Shown here piece after piece: positions 52,001 to 57,655 of a stretch of DNA of 64,000 nt (positions are counted from its first letter, which is position 1; each line of letters starts with the position of its first letter). A program made the translations under genes and the position numbers. The notes beneath the pieces are model-generated. The model made no database searches. It was not told the DNA's origin and worked only from the letters and a program-made list of their open reading frames with translations. Source of the stretch: Blautia schinkii DSM 10518 (GTDB taxonomy: Bacteria > Bacillota > Clostridia > Lachnospirales > Lachnospiraceae); assembly GCA_000702025.1 (NCBI GenBank), contig JNKJ01000030.1, positions 1 through 64,000 on the forward strand. Reading direction: 5' to 3'.

Positions 52001-52548
52001 GGGCATCAGTGGTTGATCCTCAGATTGATTTTGTAAGCAGTTTTAGCAGGGACGCAGCAAAGAAGCAAATAGAATATTTTATGTTGGATCAGCCGTTTGC
52101 AGTTGATGAAGAGAATATTGTCGATAACTCAAAGGAGTTCTATTTTACGGTAAATGACTATAATTTAATTGCAAGCAGCAACTTCGAGGACAGTGCCAGA
52201 AACCTGGAATTGGAATTGTTTGTTGAGAATCCCGAAGGTACTCAGGTAAGTGGAATTGACACTAAGGTCAGCCCCCTGAACGTTAAGCTTTATCAGAATG
52301 ATATGGATGAGGGGAGTATTGTCAGCAAAAATAGTAGTGGAAACTATGTAGTTAAGAGCGGTAACGTATATGCCTTTCGCATAGAAGATTTGAAACCGTA
52401 TGTAAAAGATAAAGATGCAGATTATAAAAATAATGTGAAAATTTACGCAAAAGTTTCTACTAAATTTATGCTTTATGGCAAAGAAACATCCGGTGATGCA
52501 ACGGCAGTAATAACTCTGAAACAGCGTCAGCTTTTTGATCTAGACTAA
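46078..52548 (+). CDS. Giant secreted protein (2156 aa), candidate pilus-tip adhesin
   Basis: A Sec signal peptide (MRLKHKKIFISG...SSVSVQASSA) is followed by a segment FQILEIVDSKADAEIGYYVSGQEPY, low-complexity acidic regions at about 345-445 and 715-905 (Gln/Thr/Glu/Asp-rich), and a second half resembling DUF5057-type proteins, with KISVLEIQPAVR near 1088 and IKVLQVHPSINTN near 1584. A discoidin/F5-8C-like segment lies at about 1130-1260 (NIIDNNNDTIWHSQY...YFKVELPDGLDKLTGIYYLPRQ). No pilin signal, LPXTG or C-terminal anchor is present. It sits where pilY1 lies in Gram-negative minor-pilin operons. AAAGGAGG precedes the ATG. Role inferred from context. Confidence 0.8.
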   Translation: MRLKHKKIFISGVALTVAGVLGVGALLQSSVSVQASSAMMPGIEQIVGEVSEEEPFQILEIVDSKADAEIGYYVSGQEPYIKLYEYQIKDEEGNVTETIHFSTLEEGLSKLPSGQLREEFARNVKFITDDNGNLIPDENGNPTFTSSDIRNISDISYKGGESESGDPVQDYPLSYTDYEEKYFFEDGESTETGWNQIDFVDFEGQPRVDKVSLAGTYVENPSGNGNYTKQEQSYYPIRNEGDMGNDAAKFRENIQNFFYSEGDDTRAPYDLKFEEVSNATVNDVLNGEYLDGKNPILEEYDYAQGRYGYYENVYADLTTELADKPTSFPGEKTETEAGVVIQENENLATTELFSAGDAELFGSAESGSAEPDSGDEIFGADAVGDEVVFDNDTDVFSDDVFTTDPIENNEPVENIEPAENSAIPDVLADGNEDDTVKEPTILGEIQESTTAGTQSNPYIYLGKAIDEYPNYKYTKVGDLAYVKTMAEKSAKTDKQNIEEGKSITRKAEDITIENDQYWYWEQVGSAENDLVKQPLSVVTGRQPVAYNHIRPISGKLNYNYYYRVEQVYFCCKLPDDGNQKNPQSYQYFGWYFPSYPANESVYLPIEEGRTPTHYISDAVYKLTPGNGNYDFVPGGEETCEVEVNHAYYRGGYVNNDWLKRYVFHLSPTAQSMNSETAEEGQAVSDEEARKQFDNFAIEVDTFTAEELNAVLNGTAKQAEETYQAADPEQTEDEYQASDTEQMESGETADADQTENGDQVSATDQAADENQTEEETQAPDENQTPDEDQTSDETQGSGQENGNADTYADEVMVFGEGEVSQVEPMVSEVMEELVGPQADQLFSDSDGQTQTEQVQTEQTQAEQTQQTQAEQEPDADSLFSDAENTEPEETFSSDDAAVFSSGSEAKDAENDGRFQLSDYDLIYINGKLISQEAANALAESGIPCIINQDKMIDTEGQSGEPNSVEAAFFGFLHEGDEDGHYVNQYVYFFKNTFGDSDETAPGSGSNLVNVRFHTPFYTEGGQSTFSDSTVPEVPQGFEEIRDYIDSENQYRGLEDGIEPLSYDISQARVVEYILNYKLKRITNLKKKISVLEIQPAVRTNKLNEYDVLDWLGVDAKLKIEEYCCQEEQKDKPIKNIIDNNNDTIWHSQYNPSIIKHTHYFKVELPDGLDKLTGIYYLPRQDSASVNGTATRIKLEFYDEENKWIDEKTEEFTYNNREKQIVLFEKPLDNVKHIKVSFAGTKGDTPDTFASCAEFGILPTNIEITSMTSSEFVGHIEDLNTKYDIVYVGGNGRHSDAEWAKLINGQDKLLYSHVGAAIKGGINLQGLMEQDISTLKDGNGKLKIWGSDTLSADGIGSLRGSGNDITRQQVNALIDFAKSGYPVVIDNALYKEGAIDKEKVDNSSYFYDFLTEMDKLKTSGKSNVCMKSEAAEGGLIFFANLPKPGLDFEKGYKPNNAIGDADGPSTSYIEGSLDFKFNIIDEGAASPVDTSYDCQLFADLNCDGNFSNAEQLDGLVIKDASGNILTQKNGKYELKLKEEYTVSRKIPSNYTKLITWKLKIVNNKWNNIWTTETGYAKQKVTGNKPTIKVLQVHPSINTNMKDMSSAQWILSDKIPNNIKAQDIPAYKAKYYDTDLFTYLETVRSSEFDIEIESITVDAYVNTYVDIWNKNKINYLDGYDMLILGFSDMYQNITNKIPDKFINDNGETIAPPGAVDAIFNFIQEGKSVLFAHDTTSFINRDNSKISYNTTKKDEKVDPQTNWGYSMNSLLRPVVGMDRYGITSVSIKDILTKALELVKPSKTSDTPTDWEKVYDNQFYTDAMGGEWPNGDMAFQSNSAKTKTWSQTQGYSNCLLFKFNKYGGLGGYETTRATKVNEGAITEYPFKIPEIIDIAKTHGQYYQLAMEEDGDQDGLNDIIVWYCLGGSYRTDSPNDVRNNYYLYSKGNVMYTGVGHSNVKNAENNSFEKKLFVNAIVASYRASVVDPQIDFVSSFSRDAAKKQIEYFMLDQPFAVDEENIVDNSKEFYFTVNDYNLIASSNFEDSARNLELELFVENPEGTQVSGIDTKVSPLNVKLYQNDMDEGSIVSKNSSGNYVVKSGNVYAFRIEDLKPYVKDKDADYKNNVKIYAKVSTKFMLYGKETSGDATAVITLKQRQLFDLD

Positions 52549-52582
52549 TTGTCTCCATACAAAACACGAAAGGAGTGCATTT

Positions 52583-53449
52583 TTGACAGATACCAGTGAT
52601 AAACGGAACAAGGCATTTACCTTAATCGAACTAATTATAGTCGTAGCAGTGCTTGCTATTCTTATTGGCCTGCTGGCTCCTCAGTATACGAAATATGTCG
52701 AGAAGAGCAGGCGGGCGGTTTGTGATGCGGATATTAATACAATTATCAAAGCGTACCAAGTTGAAACTATTGAGCATACTCCTGCTATTGGAGCCGAGGC
52801 TCAGGCATTATTATCGAAAATTATAACCTCCGAAGGGGGAGTGCCAAAGGATATTAATACCACATTGGATAACGGAGGACAATATACGGGAATTTGTAAG
52901 AGTAAAGGTGAATATAGCTGTCTTTTTTCTGATGATTATCGGTATGTAAGTATAAAATGTTCAGTTCATGGAGAACTGAATTTTGATGTCAAAACCTTAA
53001 AAGAGAGGATAGAGGGAATTAATTTCGCGAATATTAGCGGGTGGACTGTTGAATATAAAAGTTTGGATGATTATTTCAAAGTAGATCCTAAAAATGGAAT
53101 AAACAGAACTAGTATTGATTCAGAAGCTGGTTCTAATGGTGCTACAGATTCCAAATATGGTAAATATGGTTCGCTTGCCAATGCACTAACAGATAAGTTG
53201 ATAGAACAAGGGTTTAATGTAACCAATCGAAGCTGGCGGATGTATAAGAAGGGTTCCACCTACAATCTTTTTCTTACAGACAAAAAAATCACAGAGGATG
53301 ATGCAAAACCCGAAGTATGGATATCCTGTGAGAAGTACGACATTGCGAACGAGAAGATTGTAAAAGGCAAGGTTCAAGTAATTATGACTACAGTAAATGG
53401 CTCTACTTATCCAATTATTAAAGGTGAGAGTTTTGAACCCGACAGCTGA
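52583..53449 (+). CDS. Type IV prepilin 9 (PilE-like), with Ala at -1
   Basis: 288 residues from TTG 52583 (AAAGGAG 8 nt upstream). Leader MTDTSDKRNKA, then FTLIELIIVVAVLAILIGLLAPQYTKYVEKSRR. The residue before the cleavage site is Ala instead of Gly, which PilD accepts less often. The helix is close to that of prepilins 2-4. The mature domain is longer and carries three Cys (CKSKGEYSCLF, KCSVHGEL) that could form disulfides. It ends the locus and corresponds to the pilE position of the Gram-negative block. Confidence 0.87.
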   Translation: MTDTSDKRNKAFTLIELIIVVAVLAILIGLLAPQYTKYVEKSRRAVCDADINTIIKAYQVETIEHTPAIGAEAQALLSKIITSEGGVPKDINTTLDNGGQYTGICKSKGEYSCLFSDDYRYVSIKCSVHGELNFDVKTLKERIEGINFANISGWTVEYKSLDDYFKVDPKNGINRTSIDSEAGSNGATDSKYGKYGSLANALTDKLIEQGFNVTNRSWRMYKKGSTYNLFLTDKKITEDDAKPEVWISCEKYDIANEKIVKGKVQVIMTTVNGSTYPIIKGESFEPDS

Positions 53450-53494
53450 ATTACTCAAAGTGCTAAACAACGCCAACTCTTCGACCTAGACTAA
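53450..53494 (+). pseudogene. C-terminal fossil of a second giant-protein gene
   Basis: Directly after the TGA of the last prepilin, in the same frame, the sequence reads ITQSAKQRQLFDLD and stops at TAA. The giant protein at 46078-52548 ends VITLKQRQLFDLD. Nine consecutive residues plus the stop are the same, but seven of the nine codons differ only at the third base. This points to an old duplicated copy rather than a recent DNA repeat. Only about 14 codons remain. Confidence 0.65.
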
Positions 53495-53501
53495 CCCCAA
53501 C

Positions 53502-53545
53502 ACTGCCTGCATTGCGGTATCACTTCCAAAATGCGGGCAGTCTTT
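53502..53545 (+). terminator. Terminator of the type IV pilus locus
   Basis: ACTGCCTGCATT pairs with AATGCGGGCAGT (one mismatch), followed by CTTTC. It closes the 27-kb co-directional run. Confidence 0.7.
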
Positions 53546-53614
53546 CATTGACACCACTCTGTCCATATAGTAAACTGAAATTAAGCCAAACACCACAGGA
53601 AGGAATGACTTAAG

Positions 53615-54091
53615 ATGGCAAAGGAAACGAAAACAAACGCAATGCGGATGCTGGAGAGGCAGAAGGTGAGCTTCGAGGTTCTGGCCTATGAATGCGGAGA
53701 CTTTATAGACGGGATTCACTGTGCGGATGCGGTGGGTGCGCCTCATGAGCAGTCGTTTAAAACCCTTGTGATGGAGGGGAAAAGCGGCGGATTTTACGTG
53801 TTCGTGGTGCCTATTGAGAAGGAAGTGGACCGTAAGGTTGCGGCGAAGGCTGTGGGCGAGAAGGCGGTGGATATGATTCATGTGAAGGATATTTCTAAAA
53901 TCACCGGCTATGTCCGCGGCGGTTGCAGCCCTGTGGGCATGAAGAAGGCTTATCCAACTGTTTTCGATGCTTCTGCGGGAAATTTTGAAGAGATTTATGT
54001 AAGCGGCGGCCGTATCGGACTGACCTTGAAGGTTCCGGTGGACGCTCTGCTTAGAGTAACCAACGGTAAGCTTGAAGCGATTACTATGTAA
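53615..54091 (+). CDS. ybaK: Cys-tRNA(Pro)/Cys-tRNA(Cys) deacylase, YbaK/EbsC family
   Basis: A 158-residue trans-editing enzyme that hydrolyses mischarged Cys-tRNA(Pro). It has the YbaK fold motifs NAMRMLERQKVSFEVLAYE, the conserved Lys in EQSFKTLVMEGKSGGFYVFVVPIEKEVD, VKDISKITGYVRGGCSPVGMKK and the C-terminal SGGRIGLTLKVPVDALLRVT. GGAAGGA precedes the ATG. The gene is outside the pilus transcript but on the same strand. Confidence 0.93.
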   Translation: MAKETKTNAMRMLERQKVSFEVLAYECGDFIDGIHCADAVGAPHEQSFKTLVMEGKSGGFYVFVVPIEKEVDRKVAAKAVGEKAVDMIHVKDISKITGYVRGGCSPVGMKKAYPTVFDASAGNFEEIYVSGGRIGLTLKVPVDALLRVTNGKLEAITM

Positions 54092-54109
54092 AGAGAAAGG
54101 AAGTTTGTC

Positions 54110-54931
54110 ATGAAGGGGAATAAATTTATGAAAAAGCTGGCAGCGTGCCTTTTGGCTGGCGCCATGCTGGTGACGTCTGCAGTTCCGGCTTTTGCGGCAA
54201 CGTCATATTCGAAAACACAGAGTAAGGTAGTGGATACCGGACAGAGCTACCATATTATGAACAATAACATCAGCAAAAACAAAATCAGCAAGTATACGCT
54301 CAACATCCTGCCTCTGGAGAGCGGAACGAGATATGACCTGGCAGTGGCTTATGGCGGTAAAGAAGAGGTCATTAAAAACTGTACGAAATCATTGACTGGT
54401 TTCAGCAACACAAAGGCTACATATGTAAAATCCAGCGCCTCCAGTAATGCCGGAATGATTGCCTGCATTAAGGTTACAAAAGGCAGTGTTCAGGTTAAAG
54501 TAAACTATAGGACAACCAATAAGAGCGCGGCTTTGACATTTAAGAAGCAGGCAGCTTCTCACCAGACCCTGAAGGGCGTGACTGTCAAAAACGGTAAGAA
54601 GGTTCTTTTCCAACAGGCGGGCAGTAATATCACAACCGTACCGCTGGTCATTGCTTCTAAAAGTGGCGCCGTCACCAGAAGAGCTTTGAACACTTCTTCC
54701 TTTGAGAATTACACCTTTAATTCAAGTTTTATTAGCTATCGCTATTATAAGAATGGCGTGCTTCAGAGCAATTACAGCAAAAATAAACCATACGATACCA
54801 AAATCGGTACAACCGGATACATTATGGTCGCACTTCCAAATCGCCTCTCTGGCTGGTTCACCACGAAGAACGGAAGCGTAACTTTCTACTATCCCACCGA
54901 TTACCTCAAGATAACAAGAACAATCAAATAA
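54110..54931 (+). CDS. Secreted protein of unknown function
   Basis: 273 residues. The signal peptide ends at AVPAFA (MKGNKFMKKLAACLLAGAMLVTSAVPAFAA). The mature protein is rich in Ser, Thr, Asn, Lys and Tyr and beta-strand-like, with no catalytic motif recognised; only one or two Cys. The two halves show weak internal similarity (VQVKVNYRTTNKSAALTFKK and GSVTFYYPTDYLKITRTIK). It starts 18 bp after ybaK with AAAGGAAG and may be co-transcribed, although the functions seem unrelated. Confidence 0.7.
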   Translation: MKGNKFMKKLAACLLAGAMLVTSAVPAFAATSYSKTQSKVVDTGQSYHIMNNNISKNKISKYTLNILPLESGTRYDLAVAYGGKEEVIKNCTKSLTGFSNTKATYVKSSASSNAGMIACIKVTKGSVQVKVNYRTTNKSAALTFKKQAASHQTLKGVTVKNGKKVLFQQAGSNITTVPLVIASKSGAVTRRALNTSSFENYTFNSSFISYRYYKNGVLQSNYSKNKPYDTKIGTTGYIMVALPNRLSGWFTTKNGSVTFYYPTDYLKITRTIK

Positions 54932-54940
54932 TGTTATAAA

Positions 54941-54987
54941 AGAAACCTGTCAGCCATCATGAACTCAGTCGGCTGCCAGGTTTCTTT
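54941..54987 (+). terminator. Intrinsic terminator after the secreted protein gene
   Basis: GAAACCTGtCAGCC pairs with GGCTGcCAGGTTTC around a 15-nt loop and is followed by TTTATT. Confidence 0.85.
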
Positions 54988-55232
54988 ATTTCCACGGACA
55001 GCGAGCCAGGCGGCTATGCTTGCGTCGTCCGCCCGGCCCGCCTCCCTTGTTGCTGCCAGGGTCAAGTATCCTGCATGTGAAATAATAAAATCCAATTAAC
55101 AATCAGCCCATTGAGTTCTGAATTGAGATGTGGTAATATAATTTTAGAGGAATCTTAAAATTTCATAAAGCCCTTGTATCCCCGGAGTTTCTGTGATAAT
55201 CTGAACCTAGGAAGCCATATATAGGCGCGATT

Positions 55233-55290
55233 GTGTAAGCGCATACTCATAAGCATGGATGTGTAAGCGCAGATACATAAACGCATGTAT
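55233..55290 (+). repeat. Imperfect 28-30-bp direct repeat upstream of the first Rpn-family gene
   Basis: Two copies of GTGTAAGCGCATACTCATAA-like sequence (55233-55260 and 55261-55290), absent from the otherwise duplicated leader of the second Rpn gene. The rest of the 399-bp interval 54988-55386 contains a GC-rich patch (about 55000-55065) with no supported gene. Confidence 0.6.
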
Positions 55291-55386
55291 AGGCAATATA
55301 TCAGGAAATTCTAATATTCTCGCCATTCGGCACAAGAACTCCTGTAGATTCAGTATTACTTATCAAGAAATGAAGGAAGGGATAAT

Positions 55387-56358
55387 TTGGGTGTAAAAGA
55401 TCAAGGATTCGCGGAATACGCCGGGGACTTGGTTCGCTATGCAGACTTGATGAATGGAACCATGTTCCATGGCAAGCAGGTAGTGCAGGCGAAATATTTG
55501 AAAAAGGCTCTGAGAAAAAAGCGTATATTTCTCGGCATACAGCCGGAGGAAAAAGTACAAAAGAACAGTTCGGGTCAAGAGGCGCAGTATCTGGAGAGGG
55601 AAAGAGATGTGCTGATGCTGTATGACAAGCCACAGGTGAAGATTTACCTGGCAAGTGAAGCACAAGCAGATGCCGACTATGCGATGTCTGTAAGAGGTTT
55701 TACATATGATGCAGTGGAATACTCCGACCAGTTAAAAAATAGGGAACAGCAGGAACAATGTGAGGATGGAGTGAGCAGGCCTTTGATACCGGTTTTCCAT
55801 CAAGTTCTGTATCTGGGGGAAAAGCGGTGGCTGAGTAAGCATGAGCTCAAAGAGATGATGCTTATTCCGGAGGAGGTACAGGAATTTGAACACCTTCTGC
55901 CTAATTATCAGATACACGTTGTAGACATCCACGAGCAGGACCCGGAGCTGTTCCGCACAGAATGGAAGGATGTTTTCCGCCTGATGGCACACAGCCGCCG
56001 GAAAGAAGAACTAAAGAAATATGTAGAAGAGAATAAGGAATACATACGGACTTTAAGCGCAGACACCAGAAGATTCCTGGCGATTCTCTTAGAGCAGTAT
56101 GAGATTACGGAAGATGGGAAAGTAGAGGTGAAAGATGTGTGCGAAGCATGGGATGGAGCGATGTCGATGTATAAGGATGAAGGAGTGCAGGAGGGAATAG
56201 AAAAAGGAATAGAGGCCTTGATACTTGATAATTTAGAGGAAGGAAGACAGAAAACAGTTATTATAGGCAAACTCCGACGGCGTTTTTTGCTCTCGGAAGA
56301 AGAGGCAGAGAAATATTATGAGCGCTATACAGCAGAACCAGTGCAGCAAGTATGGTAG
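55387..56358 (+). CDS. Rpn-family PD-(D/E)XK protein, copy 1
   Basis: 323 residues from TTG 55387 (GGAAGGGA upstream). It belongs to a Rpn/YhgA-type subfamily abundant in Lachnospiraceae: an N-terminal YADLMNGTMFHGKQVVQAKYLKKA segment, a core RDVLMLYDKPQVKIYLASEAQADADYAMSVRGFTYDAVEYSDQL, and a helical C-terminus. The usual 'IENQ' nuclease box is replaced by 'ASEAQ', so activity is uncertain. It is clearly different from the Rpn-like pair at 16.7-19.3 kb. Function unknown; such genes are often multicopy and mobile-like. Confidence 0.7.
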   Translation: MGVKDQGFAEYAGDLVRYADLMNGTMFHGKQVVQAKYLKKALRKKRIFLGIQPEEKVQKNSSGQEAQYLERERDVLMLYDKPQVKIYLASEAQADADYAMSVRGFTYDAVEYSDQLKNREQQEQCEDGVSRPLIPVFHQVLYLGEKRWLSKHELKEMMLIPEEVQEFEHLLPNYQIHVVDIHEQDPELFRTEWKDVFRLMAHSRRKEELKKYVEENKEYIRTLSADTRRFLAILLEQYEITEDGKVEVKDVCEAWDGAMSMYKDEGVQEGIEKGIEALILDNLEEGRQKTVIIGKLRRRFLLSEEEAEKYYERYTAEPVQQVW

Positions 56359-56589
56359 GTCAAGGCATAATGTAGTGATTAATATAAGACAGGGGATTCC
56401 CAATAATTAACTGTGATTTGGTTCCATTAGTAAAAATCTTAAAATTTCATAAAGCCCTTGTATCCCAGAAGTTTCTGTGATAATCTACATTTACAAGCAA
56501 CATATCAGGAAATTCTAAAATTCCAGCCATTCGGCACAAGAACTCCTGTAGGTTAAGTATGATTATCAAGAAATGAAGGAAGGGATAAT

Positions 56590-57588
56590 TTGGGTGTAAA
56601 AGATCAAGAATTCGCAGAATACGCCGGGGACTTGATCCGTTATGCAGACTTGATGAATGGAACAGTGTTCCATGGCAGGCAGGTAGTGCAGGCGGAATAT
56701 TTGAAAAAAGCCCTGAGAAAAAAACGTGTATATCTCGGTATACAAACGGAAGAAAAAATACAAAAGAACGGTTCCGACCAGGATGTGAGCAAGGAAACAG
56801 GCCAGAAAGCACAGTATGTGGAGCGTGAAAGAGACGTGCTAATGCTGTACGACAAGCCGCAGGCGAAATTTTACCTGGCAAGTGAAGCACAGGCGGAAGC
56901 AGACTATGCGATGTCGGTAAGGTGTTTTACCTATGATGCAGTGGAATATTCCGATCAATTAAAGAACGGCGAGCAGCGGGAAAAGTGTGAAGATGGAATC
57001 ATCAGGCCGTTGATACCTGTTTTCCATCAGGTTCTGTATTTAGGGGAGAAGCGGTGGCTGAGCAAGCATGATCTCAAAGAGATGATGCTAATCCCGGAGG
57101 AGGTGCAGGAATTTGCACACCTTCTGCCTAATTATCAGATACATGTTATAGACATCCACGAGCAGGACCCGGAGCTGTTCCGCACGGAATGGAAGGATAT
57201 TTTCCGCCTGATGGCTCACAGCCGCCGGAAAGAAGAACTGAAGAAATATGTGGAAGAGAATAAGGAATACATACTTGCTTTAAGCGCAGACACCAGAAGG
57301 TTCCTGGCGGTTCTCTTGGAGCAGTATGAGATTACGGAAGATGGGAAAGTAGAGGTGAAAGATGTGTGCGAAGCATGGGATGGCGCGATGATGATGTATA
57401 GGGATGAAGGATTGCAGGAGGGACTGCGTGAAGGTGGTATACAGGCTCTGATATGGGACAATGTGGAGGAAGGCAGACAGAAAACAGTTATCATTGAGAA
57501 ACTCCAACGGCGTTTTTCGCTTCCTGCGGAAGAAGCGGAGAAATATTATGAGCGCTGTACTGCAGAACCAGTGCAGCAGGTCTGGTAG
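56590..57588 (+). CDS. Rpn-family PD-(D/E)XK protein, copy 2
   Basis: 332 residues, a tandem duplicate of the preceding gene with the same TTG start and ribosome binding site. Differences are scattered substitutions plus an insertion (QDVSKETGQK) near residue 60 and a slightly different linker before the C-terminal helix. Both copies have open frames, so duplication is recent or maintained. A bidirectional terminator follows. Confidence 0.7.
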   Translation: MGVKDQEFAEYAGDLIRYADLMNGTVFHGRQVVQAEYLKKALRKKRVYLGIQTEEKIQKNGSDQDVSKETGQKAQYVERERDVLMLYDKPQAKFYLASEAQAEADYAMSVRCFTYDAVEYSDQLKNGEQREKCEDGIIRPLIPVFHQVLYLGEKRWLSKHDLKEMMLIPEEVQEFAHLLPNYQIHVIDIHEQDPELFRTEWKDIFRLMAHSRRKEELKKYVEENKEYILALSADTRRFLAVLLEQYEITEDGKVEVKDVCEAWDGAMMMYRDEGLQEGLREGGIQALIWDNVEEGRQKTVIIEKLQRRFSLPAEEAEKYYERCTAEPVQQVW

Positions 57589-57598
57589 CTTAACAAAA

Positions 57599-57633
57599 CA
57601 GGGTATCCCAAGCTTTTCGCCTGGGATACCCTG
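57599..57633. terminator. Bidirectional terminator between Rpn copy 2 and the ABC-F gene
   Basis: A perfect 12-bp stem CAGGGTATCCCA/TGGGATACCCTG with an 11-nt loop lies between the convergent genes; A- and T-rich bases flank both ends. Confidence 0.85.
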
Positions 57634-57655
57634 ATTTATACCTTGCATTTTATGT

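Larger units (their letters stand above)
55148..57588 (+). repeat. Tandem duplication of an Rpn-family gene with its leader
   Basis: Block 1 (55148-56358) and block 2 (56431-57588) share leader sequence (CTTAAAATTTCATAAAGCCC, CCATTCGGCACAAGAACTCC, AAATGAAGGAAGGGATAATT) and near-identical genes. Block 1 has about 60 bp extra in the leader. Block 2 has about 30 bp extra in the gene. Confidence 0.85.

Noticed and set aside
46078-52548. Sortase-anchored (LPXTG) surface protein
   Set aside because: The C-terminus ends LKQRQLFDLD with no LPXTG, hydrophobic segment or basic tail.
55000-55090. Short GC-rich open frame (27 codons) before the Rpn pair
   Set aside because: No ribosome binding site and no recognisable product.
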